From positions 379,278,179-379,342,178 of the forward strand of contig NC_081407.1 of assembly GCF_030272615.1 (NCBI RefSeq): a DNA stretch of 64,000 nt, read 5' to 3'. The notes beneath the pieces were generated by a model. That model did not search any database. It was given only the letters and a program-made list of their open reading frames with translations, and was not told where the DNA came from. Positions 12,239 to 22,070 of the stretch are shown here, in pieces. The translations under genes and the position numbers were made by a program. Each line of letters starts with the position of its first letter. Position 1 is the first letter of the stretch. Source of the stretch: Cryptomeria japonica (Eukaryota > Streptophyta > Pinopsida > Cupressales > Cupressaceae).

Positions 12239-13887
12239 AAGGAAACCTTGTTAGAGTTTAGATACGCCTCAATATCACAATTAACATTAGAAGAATCAAT
12301 GTCCATGGATGGCATAGCAACTGGAACAGCTGCCAAGGTACCTGTAGGAATAACCTCCAGAATGTACTCATCTTCTATCTCCTTAAAGGCTTTCTGAGGG
12401 GGTCTTTTAACCGTATTATTAGGTGTGGAATACTTGTCAACAGCCACAATCTGCGAGTTATTAGTGTTTAAGACAAGGTCACCGAATAGTTCTTCCTGGC
12501 GGCTTTTGATGGGCTTAGATCCTTGATGGATAGTGGTGATCGACCTATTAATGGAATCAGAGGCCACTATTTTCTGCCTTGAGCCATGATAAGCTTTACG
12601 TTTTTTCTTTTCCTGAACAATGATAAAACCATCATCAGAATTGAGATCAATGCCTGAATATCTAGCGGGAATAATTTGCGACCTGAAATGAGGTTGGGCA
12701 ACACTACCAGTAGGATTAGGTGGGTCTTTGGGGGGCATGTTGGCAGTAGCAGAGGGATTAGGAGAAATACTGGGATTGAGACTCTTTGAAACAGAGGAAG
12801 GGTTAGGAGAGGACGCGACCTTCACACCAATAGGGCTAGTGTCATTATTTGGAGGAGGAACCTTAGCGTTAGCGGGGCTCACATTTTTATCAGGCGGGTT
12901 GACGTGCGCAACACTAGCGCTATTCACCAACTTTCTCTTTAAAACAGGGCAATCCCTTCTACGGTGTCCTTCCTTTCGACAGAGGAAGCACGCATTGAGC
13001 CCACCCAAAACTTCCAAAGGGCAAACAAAGGATTCATTCAAAATATCAACACAGATTGTTTCCGAAATCTCTTTACCCGGTAGGAGGGAAATTAACATCC
13101 TTGCGTCCATGTGAGGGACCAATCTCGCAGACTCATCCATTCGGATGGTCTTTCCTAGTGGCTCCATTAACTGAGGAAGGAACCGCCATAAAAAAGGCGG
13201 AACATTCTTCACCAAAATCCATCTAGGCGCCGCCAACGCAAGCACTTCCTCATGAACAACATCCGCCGACCAGGCTAATGCCCTAAAAGAAGTCGAACCA
13301 ACTGACCAATATTGTCTTTTTAAAACTTCTTTTTGGGCATCAGAATTGACAAAGAAAATAACATATAGACCTTTCTGTAACTGCCTACAAAAAGAAATAT
13401 GAAACCCTAGTTTATTGTTCCAGAAATTATGAAACCAATCATCCATGAATTTCCTCGGAGGACATTTGTCCACATCAGTAACCGAAAAGAAAATTGCTGT
13501 GTTGCTCAACCTAGTTTTTTCCTTAAGAATTTCATTAAGCATATCAGAATTGGGAGCAATAGAGAAGGACGCAGGGGAAGCCGAAGGGTTCTTACCTTTC
13601 TCGGCCTCTTCATTTGACCTAGGGCAGACGGGATCAAACCTGGCCTTAGCGTTAATTTCAACAGTGTGAGCCACTGCCTCAGAGAATGACTTCGGACGCG
13701 AGGTAGATGGTAATAAATTGGAGCCACCGCCATAGTCGCCTTGAGGACTGCCGAGTACCGTCTGTCTGCAGGAGGAATTAATGTCATTCATAACTTCATC
13801 GCACACCGCCTCTTGCAAATTACCTTGGCTAGGGGTGTCCAGCTGGCTACAACCGCCACTTGGGTCACCAGGGGGTGACGCCACCAT
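12235..13887 (-). CDS. LINE A ORF1: DUF4283 / zinc-knuckle RNA-binding protein
   Basis: This is a 550-residue open frame with no disabling change. The start chosen is the ATG at 13887-13885 (MVASPPGD), which has G at -3 and G at +4. The frame stays open further upstream to a GTG that lies inside the target-site duplication, so that upstream part is fortuitous. Residues of about 120-290 match the DUF4283 fold of plant LINE ORF1 proteins. It is followed by a CX2CX4HX4C zinc knuckle (CFLCRKEGHRRRDC). The C-terminal half is Pro/Ser/Asn-rich and disordered-looking, with a basic KKKRKAYHG patch. In this family ORF1 binds the LINE RNA. The stop TGA overlaps the ORF2 ATG. Expression is unknown. Confidence 0.85.
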   Translation of the reverse strand: MVASPPGDPSGGCSQLDTPSQGNLQEAVCDEVMNDINSSCRQTVLGSPQGDYGGGSNLLPSTSRPKSFSEAVAHTVEINAKARFDPVCPRSNEEAEKGKNPSASPASFSIAPNSDMLNEILKEKTRLSNTAIFFSVTDVDKCPPRKFMDDWFHNFWNNKLGFHISFCRQLQKGLYVIFFVNSDAQKEVLKRQYWSVGSTSFRALAWSADVVHEEVLALAAPRWILVKNVPPFLWRFLPQLMEPLGKTIRMDESARLVPHMDARMLISLLPGKEISETICVDILNESFVCPLEVLGGLNACFLCRKEGHRRRDCPVLKRKLVNSASVAHVNPPDKNVSPANAKVPPPNNDTSPIGVKVASSPNPSSVSKSLNPSISPNPSATANMPPKDPPNPTGSVAQPHFRSQIIPARYSGIDLNSDDGFIIVQEKKKRKAYHGSRQKIVASDSINRSITTIHQGSKPIKSRQEELFGDLVLNTNNSQIVAVDKYSTPNNTVKRPPQKAFKEIEDEYILEVIPTGTLAAVPVAMPSMDIDSSNVNCDIEAYLNSNKVSL

Positions 13888-14004
13888 CGCGGCGCCGGAA
13901 ACTAACAACTCTGCTGTTTTTCGCTCACCGAAAAACTCTGCCGAACTTCGCTTTTCACAAATTATGGTTTTCTTTCGAATACTCCATATTACTTTTTCAG
14001 AAAC

Positions 14005-14018
14005 GTGGGACACTTTTT
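14005..14018. repeat. LINE A target-site duplication, 5' copy
   Basis: GTGGGACACTTTTT is identical to 8050-8063 and sits directly outside the 5' end of LINE A. Confidence 0.85.
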
Positions 14019-15420
14019 GAAGTAGTTTCTTTTAACAATTAGGCATAATGCACATATATGTTTTTTTCAATTAAGAAAAATATGAATTTGATAACTATAT
14101 TTTCAAAAATCAATACTAGATTTTTATCTTTAACTCTATATAATTAATTAATTTTTAAATGAAGATTTAAGATTTATTTTAAAAATTATTCACATAATAC
14201 AATTATTTTCACATTAGAAATATTAAATATTTATTTATATTTTTTTAATTATATTAATTTTCATATTTTTAAAACGTAATATATAATAGAAATTTAAATA
14301 ATTTTATATAATATTTAAAAAATTATACATAAAATTTTCATCATCATTAATTTATATATATTTATTATATTATCATTAATAAAAATATTATTTAATATTA
14401 AAATATCAAATCATTAAAATCATTTAAAATTTAAAATTAAGTATCACAAACATTTATAAATAATCCTTTTTTAAAAATAAAACTTTTCCATCCTCTACCT
14501 AATCTCGATGAAAAAATTATTTTATTTGATTGAATGTTTTAGAGATCATCCGTTTATTACAAATAAATAGGAGAATTCCAAACAAATAAAAAATGACATG
14601 CTATCTATGAGAATAAAAACAAATAATAACCAATTATTATATCACTTACAAAACTGCTCAGCATTTTCGAAAATTCTTACTTATTTTTATTACCTTTCTT
14701 CAAGCTTACGCATTTTTTTTTCATAACAAAAGTGTCAAAAAGAGGGAAATATTATTAATTCTTATGTGCATGTTAAAATGACCCGCTAATGTCAAATATG
14801 AATATGCAAGCAAGGAACGGAAAATAAGAACGACAAACCAAAAGTGAAAGTGGCAACTCATTTCTAGGAACTTTGAAATATTGTCCGTCAAATATTTACA
14901 TGGGAAACTTTAGGGGATGTTTCAGATTTCTGCCTTGCTCCTGTTCATTGTTTAGAATTTTTTTTTCCAGAATTTTAATTGAAAAAGAAAAATATTCCAT
15001 TAAAATTAAGATTGATGAAAGAAAAAAAGAAATAAATGAAAATTAAATTTGAAAAAGTTAAAGTGAACCAAATTATAAAATAAAAATTTAATTTTTTTGT
15101 TGACATGATTCTCAAAAAAAAAAAAAAAAATTACATTTTGATGAGATGAAAACATTAATGACATAGGAACTAACAAAAACAAGAAAACCTAATTAAATTG
15201 CTTTAAAAAAGTAAAAAAAATATTAAACATTAAAACAATACAGTAAATTATAATTTGTATAGATGATAATATTCATATGACCATAACCCATTTTTTATAT
15301 ATATTTATTTTTTATCACTAAATTCTTTTGTCAACTTTTGCTATTTTCCACTAACTTAGCACGTGCATTGAAAATTCAATGATAGTGGGTGTGAACCCTT
15401 TGACATGCAACTACCACCCC
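14019..15420. other. Very AT-rich intergenic DNA
   Basis: No gene was recognised. The stretch is dominated by A/T runs, including an A-run near 15115-15130. It may include the far part of the LTR interrupted by LINE A and the upstream region of the kinase pseudogene. Confidence 0.5.
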
Positions 15421-15450
15421 ATCTTCTTCTTCTTCTTCTTCTTTTTAAAT
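15421..15450 (+). promoter_or_regulatory. Possible core promoter of the kinase pseudogene
   Basis: A CTT-repeat pyrimidine patch is followed by TTTTTAAATAGAG, about 75 bases before the kinase start codon. Pyrimidine patches next to a TATA-like box are common in plant core promoters. This is based on position and composition only. Confidence 0.25.
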
Positions 15451-15521
15451 AGAGTTATGCGGGCGGCTATTGAACTTCATGGCCTCTTAGAGGTGACGCT
15501 GCTCTTCCAAAGGACTTTACG

Positions 15522-17097
15522 ATGGGAAAGTTATTCCAAAGTCTGTTTTTTGCAGTTAATGTATTTATTCAACTGAAGAGCAATGGTGATGCAATGGAGG
15601 CTGGTGATACTCTTTTGTTGGGTGCCTCGCTTACTGGTAATCAGACAATCATTTCAAAGAATGGCACATTTGAGTTGGGATTCTTCACCCCAAATGGAAG
15701 CAACTGGTATATTGGCATCTGGTATGCCCAAATACCACAGAAGACATATGTTTGGGTGGCTAACAGGTAGACTCCCACCAGAAACTGGTCTGGTATTTTG
15801 AAACTGTCGAGTGAAGGGAATCTTGTACTGTTCGATGCAGAGGGCTCATCATTTTGGTCAGTCAACACAACAGACAAGGCCTCCCGTGCTGTGATATTGG
15901 ATTCTAACCTAATTTTTAATGCTGAGAGATGGCAATAAATCAAAGACTTTTTGGCAGTTTCGACAAACCTGTCGATACCTTGTTGCTGGGGATGACTTTC
16001 GGTGGGCGGCAAAAGTTGGTCTCTTGGAAAAACTCATTCGATCCCACTCTTGGGTTTTTCTCCTTACACATGGATCCATCTGGAAGCAAACAATTTGTGC
16101 TGACATGGAACAATCCTATACAGTATTGGGAGAGTGGGACATGGGACGGCAAAATTTACATTGGAGTTCCAGAAAGTGAAGACAAACATTATTTCTACAT
16201 GAGTGTTGAAATTAATAGTACTGGTTTGTTTCATATTTATACGTTGAATCCTCAGTTCAGTGCACTCACGCGTTGTGTCGTACCCATAAACAATCGCGTT
16301 GCTCTGTAGCTTCATACCCATAGATAATCGCGCGTGGGTTTCGCAAGACTGGGTGTCCAGTGGCTGCGTTCGAGAGAGCCTGTTAAACTGCGTCACTGAC
16401 CGATTCATCGACCTTGGTGTAACTTTGCCTGACGATTACGCTTCCTCATACCCTGCATCCTCAAAGAAACATTGCCAGGAAGCTTGTCTCCGCAACTTCT
16501 CGCTCACTGCGTTTAGATTCATTCCGCCTTTAGGGCCCTGCCAAATCTGGTCTGGAGATTTGCTCAACATGTGCAACTCTACTCCATCAACAAGCAACTC
16601 AAGCGTCTTAATTAAAGTAAGTGCCTCTCGACTTTCCAGGAAACACAAACGGACAAGTACACTGGGCGTCGTGATTGGAATTGTAGGTGTACTAACCATT
16701 GTTCTGGGTATCTCTTCAATTTTAATTTAGCAGAGGCATCAGTGGCGGTCGATGGATAATGCAGATTCCGCGGACTCTTTTCTGAGAATGTTTAGTTACA
16801 AGGAGTTGAAAATTGCAACAAGGAATTTCAGGTCTAAGTTAGGGTGTGGAGGATTCGGCTTGGTGTTCAAAGGGTGTCTACCAGACGGTACAGTTGTGGC
16901 CGTAAGGAAAAATGAAGGGTTCGAGACATGATGAGAAGCAATTTCGAGCGGAAATCAGTTCTCTTGGAAACATACAACATGTCAATTTGGTCAGGCTTCG
17001 ACGGTTCTGTGCAGAAGGATCGAGACGGTTACTGATTTATGAATACATGCTCAAAGGCTCTCTGAATTCCTTACTGTTCACCAGCAATTGTAAAAGT
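15522..17097 (+). pseudogene. G-type lectin S-receptor-like Ser/Thr kinase, fragment 1 (lectin, PAN, membrane segment, kinase N-lobe)
   Basis: The start is MGKLFQSL with a hydrophobic N-terminus, then a B-type lectin domain (GDTLLLGASLTGNQTI, FELGFFTPNG, YVWVANR). It continues after a TAG at 15768 and a frameshift near 15950 (GMTFGGRQKLVSWKN). A deletion with a short duplication near 16270-16330 removes the EGF-like segment. A PAN-like region (GCVRESLLNC, then a Cys-rich part), one transmembrane helix (VVIGIVGVLTIVLGI, ~16665-16725) and a TAG at 16728 follow. The kinase N-lobe has LGCGGFG. The invariant Lys of VAVK is Arg (VAVR), and a one-base insertion near 16920 shifts the frame. The closest type is the plant SD2-5 class of surface receptor kinases. 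The kinase is interrupted by a solo LTR after NCKS. Confidence 0.85.
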
Positions 17098-17418
17098 TGT
17101 TGGCATGTGATGCTGAAGTCTCACTGCCGTTAAAATCAAACTTCACCAATATGCACCGACCATGCACTACGCTTCAATAACATGCACCGACCATGCACTA
17201 TAAATTTAGACAAGTTGTTTGCATATTTCTTCATGCAGAATTCCATAGTTAAAACTGTCTGTTCAATAAGAGGTGATTGTAATGCAATGAGGGTAATTTA
17301 CAAGTAATAAAATTCTATTTTGGTGTTGCAGCACATTACGAGATTTTTTCGTGTTTATTCCCCTGTGTTTAATTTTTTGTGTGTGTTTTAAACTTCTCCA
17401 CTAAATCCACCTCCTTCA
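17098..17418 (+). mobile_element. Solo LTR (321 bp) inside the kinase exon
   Basis: The insert starts TGTTGGCATG, ends CCTTCA, and is bracketed by AAAGT (17093-17097) and GAAGT (17419-17423). That is a 5-bp target-site duplication with one mismatch. Removing it joins the kinase reading frame NCKS to KQEVADWK exactly. It contains a TATA-like ACTATAAATT near 17198 and two copies of ATGCACCGACCATGCACTA. A TG...CA end pair with a 5-bp duplication and no internal region indicates a solo LTR left by recombination, probably copia-type. Confidence 0.65.
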
Positions 17419-17576
17419 GAAGTAAACAGGAGGTAGCTGATTGGAAGACCCGATTTGAGATCGCACTAGGTACTGCAAGAGGATTACTTTATCTTCACGA
17501 AGAATGCAAAGATTGCATCATTCACTGCGACATTAAGCCCGAAAACATTGTGTTGGACAGTAATTTTTCACTGAAG
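17419..17576 (+). pseudogene. Receptor kinase, fragment 2 (catalytic-loop region)
   Basis: This continues the kinase of fragment 1: [20 protein letters not shown], then the catalytic loop as [10 protein letters not shown]. The family normally has HGD or HRD; the catalytic Asp and the Lys of DIKPEN are kept, while the preceding residue is Cys. It ends at SNFSLK, where the copia-like element begins. Confidence 0.85.
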
Positions 17577-17990
17577 TGTTGGAAGGAATAATTTCTCCAG
17601 ATCCAAATTGCATGCAGCCATGTTAGGCACCGCAAGAAATAAGAAAAAGGAACAGTTAGTTCCCATTTCCTCCCGCATGCACAGCTATCTATAGTTGGCT
17701 TTGTGCTCGAATCTCTATCCACCGTTATGAAAACAGTTAAAACATGATTTGGGCGATATTTGTTCATGCATAGTTATTAGATAGTTATCTCTCTATTTTG
17801 ATCTCCTCTCCACCGCAAAACTGTTATGTCAAACAGTTATTTTTGCATATGATCTCTTCTATAAATGAAGGCAATATACTACGTTTTATGGTATTAATCA
17901 ATAAATAAAAATTTGTTTTGTATATTGTAGCATACGTTTATCTGTCTCAGTTTTTTGTTATTTTTTATTTTTCTCTGATCTATTCTTTCA
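17577..17990 (+). repeat. 5' LTR of the small copia-like element
   Basis: The LTR is 414 bp. It contains a TATA-like CTATAAATGAAGG near 17869 and AATAAATAAAA near 17900, which would serve as promoter and polyadenylation signals. It aligns to 19044-19525. Confidence 0.85.
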
Positions 17991-17993
17991 TAT

Positions 17994-18005
17994 TGGTATC
18001 AGAGC
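17994..18005 (+). other. Primer-binding site (initiator Met tRNA)
   Basis: TGGTATCAGAGC lies 3 bases after the 5' LTR and is the standard plant copia primer-binding site. Confidence 0.8.
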
Positions 18006-19030
18006 TAGGATTATTAGAGTTGGCCTGGCCCATACTCCTATGACCCCAAGTTTGTGAGATCAAGGTAGAGCTAGATTGATTGCTTTCGCTGAAAGTTGTG
18101 AATGCAGAGGAAGAGGAACATAGTAGAGAGGTTGGTGCAAATTTTGTCGAGATCATCAAAAGAAGAGACTGGTGTTTAGGTAGTTCTCATAATTTATTTG
18201 TCGTACTGGAGTCTGCAAGCTATGACAAGAAAAGGAGAAGCTGTTGTTCTCTATGCCTCATATTCATTTCCTAACAAGAAGAATTGTAAGAAAAGATGTA
18301 GCTGTTAAGTGTGGAGATTTTGGGCATAATAATTATTGAAAGAAGCCCATTGTAGTAATTAATATGCAGCCATGGCAACAAACAACATCTGATAAAGGTA
18401 TTGCAATTGATTGATAGTGTGTTGAGTATTGTATAAGATCAAGTGTTGTTTATAAGCAGTATGACTCTAGTAATTGATATTCATGGGTCCAAGAAGGTTG
18501 CAAAATTGCGTGTCACAAAAAAAAAAAATAGATAAGGGACATAAGTTTGTTTATGAGAACTATAGTTGTTTGAGGAGTGGTGCAAGGTAGAAGGAGTCCA
18601 CAAAATTGGTCATGGTGAAGCTGTAGGTTAAAGAGGGAGAGCCTACATTGCTAGTCATTGCATGAGGTACAGGAGAGAGCAAATTAAAGATTGAAGAAGA
18701 GCCTAAAGAGCTTAGAGATTTGGAGAAATTTAATCCTGAAATAGAAAACCCAAATAAGATTGTGGGTAGTGTGAGGAAATTTTTATAGTAGTAGCTACTA
18801 GAAAGAGCATTTTGTTTCTATCTGAGGCCAGTAGAGCCCATTGATACTAAGATCCCCGAGCACCCGTAGTGTGACTCTAAGGAAGGCGTTGATAAAACAA
18901 TTGAATCACACCTGAACCAACAATGGACTTGTAACTAAGAGGGTCAAAGTTCGTGTTAAGAGCATCCCAACATCATCATGGGATTTGCATCAGTGAAAGA
19001 GCTTAAGAATGCAATTAGAGTTCGCAGTCG

Positions 19031-19043
19031 AAATTAAGGGGAA
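19031..19043 (+). other. Polypurine tract of the copia-like element
   Basis: AAATTAAGGGGAA immediately precedes the TG of the 3' LTR. Confidence 0.65.
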
Positions 19044-19525
19044 TGTTGGAAGGAATAATTTCTCTAGATCCAAATTGCATGCAGTCACGTTAGGCACCAC
19101 AAGAAATAAGAAAAAGGAACAGTTGGTTCCCATTTTCTCTCACATGCACAACTATCTACAATTGGCTTTGTGCTCAGATCTCTATCCACTATTATGGTTC
19201 CCATTTTCTCTCGCATGCACAACTATCTACAATTGGCTTTGTGCTTGGATCTCTATCCACTGTTATGCAAACAACTTAAACATGATTTGGGTAATATTTT
19301 TTAATGCATAGTTATTTGATATTTATCTCTCTGTTTTGATCTCCTCTCCATCGTAAAACTATTATGCCAAACAGTTAGTTTCGCATGTGATCTCTTCTAT
19401 AAATAAAGGCAATGTAATACGTTTTATGGTATCAATCAATAAATAAAAATTAGTTTTGTATATTGTAGCATACGTTTATCTGTTTCAGTTTGTTATTTTT
19501 TATTTTTCTCCGATCTATTATTTCA
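19044..19525 (+). repeat. 3' LTR with internal 71-bp tandem duplication
   Basis: This LTR is 482 bp, about 70 bp longer than its partner. The excess is a tandem duplication, 19125-19195 and 19196-19266, both starting GGTTCCCATTTTCTCTC. The 5' LTR has one copy. Confidence 0.85.
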
Positions 19526-19576
19526 CGAAGTTGGCCGATTTTGGGATGGCAAAACTTATGGGTAGAGATTTTACTG
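19526..19576 (+). pseudogene. Receptor kinase, fragment 3 (DFG segment)
   Basis: A 51-bp exon island reads KLADFGMAKLMGRDFT, the activation-segment start with an intact DFG. It is bounded on the left by the copia-like element and on the right by the Mutator-like element, and its two edges are the target-site duplications of those insertions. Confidence 0.85.
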
Positions 19577-19604
19577 GGGCTGGCTTAAAGAGCACACACT
19601 AAGC
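19577..19604 (+). repeat. Left terminal inverted repeat of the MULE-type element
   Basis: It starts GGGCTGGCTTAAAG and pairs with 26913-26940 with five mismatches over 28 positions. Confidence 0.75.
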
Positions 19605-19875
19605 TCTGACTTTCAAGCCAGTCAAAACATTTTAATTCCCATTTCCGTTTTCCATTTTGTCATCTCTGTCAGGGGTAGGATTTGTACTCTTCACTCTTCA
19701 CTGCTCGCTTCCCTGCATTATCCGTATTGAATGCCTAGTGTGGGGCCCTCTCATTCGTAATTCTCCTTCGCCATTACTCCCATCTGCATTGCTGCGTAAA
19801 TTTTGAATTTTCAAATTTGATTCTCCCGCTCAGTCAGATCTCTGTATGTAGGCTTTAGATCCAATCATTTACATT

Positions 19876-20010
19876 TTCCAAGCTACTCCCAGCCAGTGTC
19901 AAATTGGAGCTTTGGAACAGGTATGGACATCCATCGAAGCTTAAAGGAAGGATAGTTAGAAATGCCCTGGTAAACATGTATCCAAAATATTGAAGCAGAG
20001 GCATAAAACT
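19876..20010 (+). pseudogene. PPR-protein gene fragment captured in the MULE-type element
   Basis: Across three frames the stretch reads QIGALEQ, then GMDIHRSLKEG, then RIVRNALVNMYPKY. This is the hallmark order of plant pentatricopeptide repeat proteins (...GALEQG..IH...I.....V.NALV.MY.K.). Single-base losses separate the pieces and a stop follows. It lies 300 bases inside the left end of the transposon, where gene capture by Pack-MULEs is commonly seen. PPR proteins bind organellar RNA; this fragment is not functional. Confidence 0.55.
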
Positions 20011-21570
20011 TGAACGAAGACTCTTGTCCAATACTCAATAGGAAAAATAGTGGCAAATACGCATGCAAGAAGGCACCCATATTCAGTGGTGTGTCCAGTA
20101 ATGTTTTCAATGTCATTTGGGAGTCTCGTTGTGAACCTTGGCTCTCCTAGATTAGATTTGTTTCTATTATCAGAATTTTTCATCCCCTATTAGGTTTTCA
20201 TGGAAGTCCATTTAAGATGGCTGTGATTCTATAGTAATTTTTCTTTTGTTTCCCCTTGAATAAGCAGCATGAGAAAGGAAATAGGGCCAACAAATAGTGG
20301 CAGCTTCATATTTATGAGGCCTCTAGAGGTATTCTGCATGACAAGATGGATTGTGGAGGGCATTTGAACCATAAAGGGTAGATGATTTCATAAAGGATGA
20401 ACTTAACTAAATAGGATGAAATTTGTATGTTAGGCAGCTATTTGCAGGGTCAGGCTGATACAGTTTTGAATAAAGGACATCAAAGAAATTTGAATTTGGC
20501 TGAACAAATTTATGGAATTTTTCTCTTCTTTTTTTAATGCTATGCATTTTTTTTGGTATTCGTTGAAGGGTGTGAGCAGAGATCTTTGTCTTCAAAGACA
20601 AGGAAAGAAAAACAAGGATTACATTAAGGTTTAACTTTTCTGGCATTGCTACGCCCTTCAAGATGGTTGCTTCTATTTTTTTTCTATTTTTACTTGTTAG
20701 ACGTGTACCTCATCTAATTTGTTTTCTTTTATTATTTTTGTACCCAAATATTTTTCGTTAAAGGATCAAACCACTATTTCTTTTGTCGGGAAGAAAATTA
20801 GGTGCAACATGAATATGATGTTGGGTTGTGCAAAAGTGTAAGTTAGGATTTTACCTAGACAGATTGTAAGTAGTCCATGTTGATTTCAAATCTATTGCAA
20901 AATTGCTTAACTATATTTATATATCAGTAGTCCATGTTGATTTCAAATGCCCACCATTTTGGAAGGTCTCTTGTACTCATAATTTAAGGTATTAAGTCTT
21001 GACAACTAACAATAGAGATGAGTCCAAATACCATGGCATCTAAGGGTCCATCTTCAACCATGGGATACTAGTAACAAGGATTGGTTTTGTGCTATGAACC
21101 AACAAGCATGGTTCTACTTGTGGATGAGTAGGGTAGGGACAATGTCCATAGATAGTCATACTTTTTTATATGGGAGTTCACTAGCTAGCACAAGAACAAA
21201 CATCCATGGAAAATTCATAACACTTTGATGGATTACCTCTAGCCTTCAATCCCTAATTACATTTGTGAATCTTCTTCCAAATGTGAGGGTTGATACTAGA
21301 GGGTATAAAACTCTGACATAAATATAACATGACTAGCAATATCTACTTGCATACAAATATTGTATATACATATTATAGATTGATTCACACAGTCCTTTCA
21401 CCAAGGATAGACAAATACATTAAAATTTAATACCACATTCATAACTATTTGTTTATGCACATGATCACAAAGGGTACATTTTGATGGATTGTCTATATTG
21501 TCTAACTCACCCTTATTCCAAGTTGAATACCCAATATCATATATTTGGGACACAAACATTATATTTACTA

Positions 21571-22058
21571 GGGGAAGAGCACCAATAAATAACATGGTTC
21601 CAAAAACCATTACCTTATTGTCATGTTGACCCCCCAATAGCCATCATAGTGAAAACACCATTAATAAATTTGTTTTGTACCAATAGCCGATCATTTTTTG
21701 TAATTAATTGGCCCATTTATGCACAACTATTGGAACATTTGTCCCATTTGTGTACCACATTTGGAACATTTGCGCACCACTATTGTGACATTTGTCAACA
21801 AGTACTAGCGATTTTGAGTTGACATTTACTGGAACATCTTTAGTTAGGTATTAGGCGACACTTTGAAATGTGTACTTTTTGACCTTTGTGCACATAATTG
21901 ATTCCACAACATGCATCATTACTATCCAAAATCCAGATCAATAGCTACATGCAGTTAAGTCGCATACGAAGACAACTAAAAAAATTTCAAAATCTGATGT
22001 ACCATTTAAGATATGTGGGTGCACGAAGTTAGCTATGAAGGCTACTGGTGCTCTTCCC
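21571..22058. mobile_element. MITE-like element nested in the MULE-type element
   Basis: Inverted ends GGGGAAGAGCACCAATA (21571-21587) and, reversed at 22042-22058, GGGAAGAGCACCAGTAG bound a ~490-bp unit without coding capacity. The flanks CTA and TTA may be a TA or 3-bp target duplication, so the superfamily is unresolved. The interior repeats a TTGGAACATTTG word. Confidence 0.5.
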
Positions 22059-22070
22059 TTAGTAATTTAA

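Larger units (their letters stand above)
8064..14004 (-). mobile_element. LINE A: near-complete plant L1-type non-LTR retrotransposon
   Basis: This 5.94 kb element lies on the minus strand between exact 14-bp target-site duplications (GTGGGACACTTTTT). Its order is a ~117-nt 5' UTR, ORF1 (13887-12235), ORF2 (12238-8294), a ~230-nt 3' UTR and a short poly(A). ORF1 and ORF2 overlap by the tetranucleotide ATGA. ORF2 has endonuclease, reverse transcriptase and a C-terminal zinc-binding domain, but no RNase H. Copying would be by target-primed reverse transcription. The exact TSD and only two stop codons in ORF2 suggest a fairly recent insertion, but the changed catalytic Asp makes it immobile by itself. 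Confidence 0.92.
17577..19525 (+). mobile_element. Small non-autonomous copia-like LTR retrotransposon
   Basis: This 1.95 kb element has a 5' LTR (17577-17990), an internal region of only ~1.05 kb and a 3' LTR (19044-19525). Both LTRs begin TGTTGGAAGG and end TTTCA. A primer-binding site TGGTATCAGAGC (17994-18005), matching initiator methionine tRNA as in plant copia elements, follows the 5' LTR. A polypurine tract precedes the 3' LTR. The flanks TGAAG and CGAAG form a 5-bp target-site duplication with one C/T difference. No gag, protease, integrase or polymerase is encoded, so mobility would need proteins from another element. LTRs differ at roughly a tenth of positions by eye. Confidence 0.85.

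Noticed and set aside
13885-14013. Upstream extension of LINE A ORF1 to a GTG at 14013
   Set aside because: The extension runs into the target-site duplication, so it is outside the element's own coding sequence. An ATG in good context exists at 13887.
17098-17418. An intron in the kinase gene
   Set aside because: The left boundary lacks GT at the coding break. The insert has TG...CA ends with a 5-bp flanking duplication, which fits a solo LTR better.
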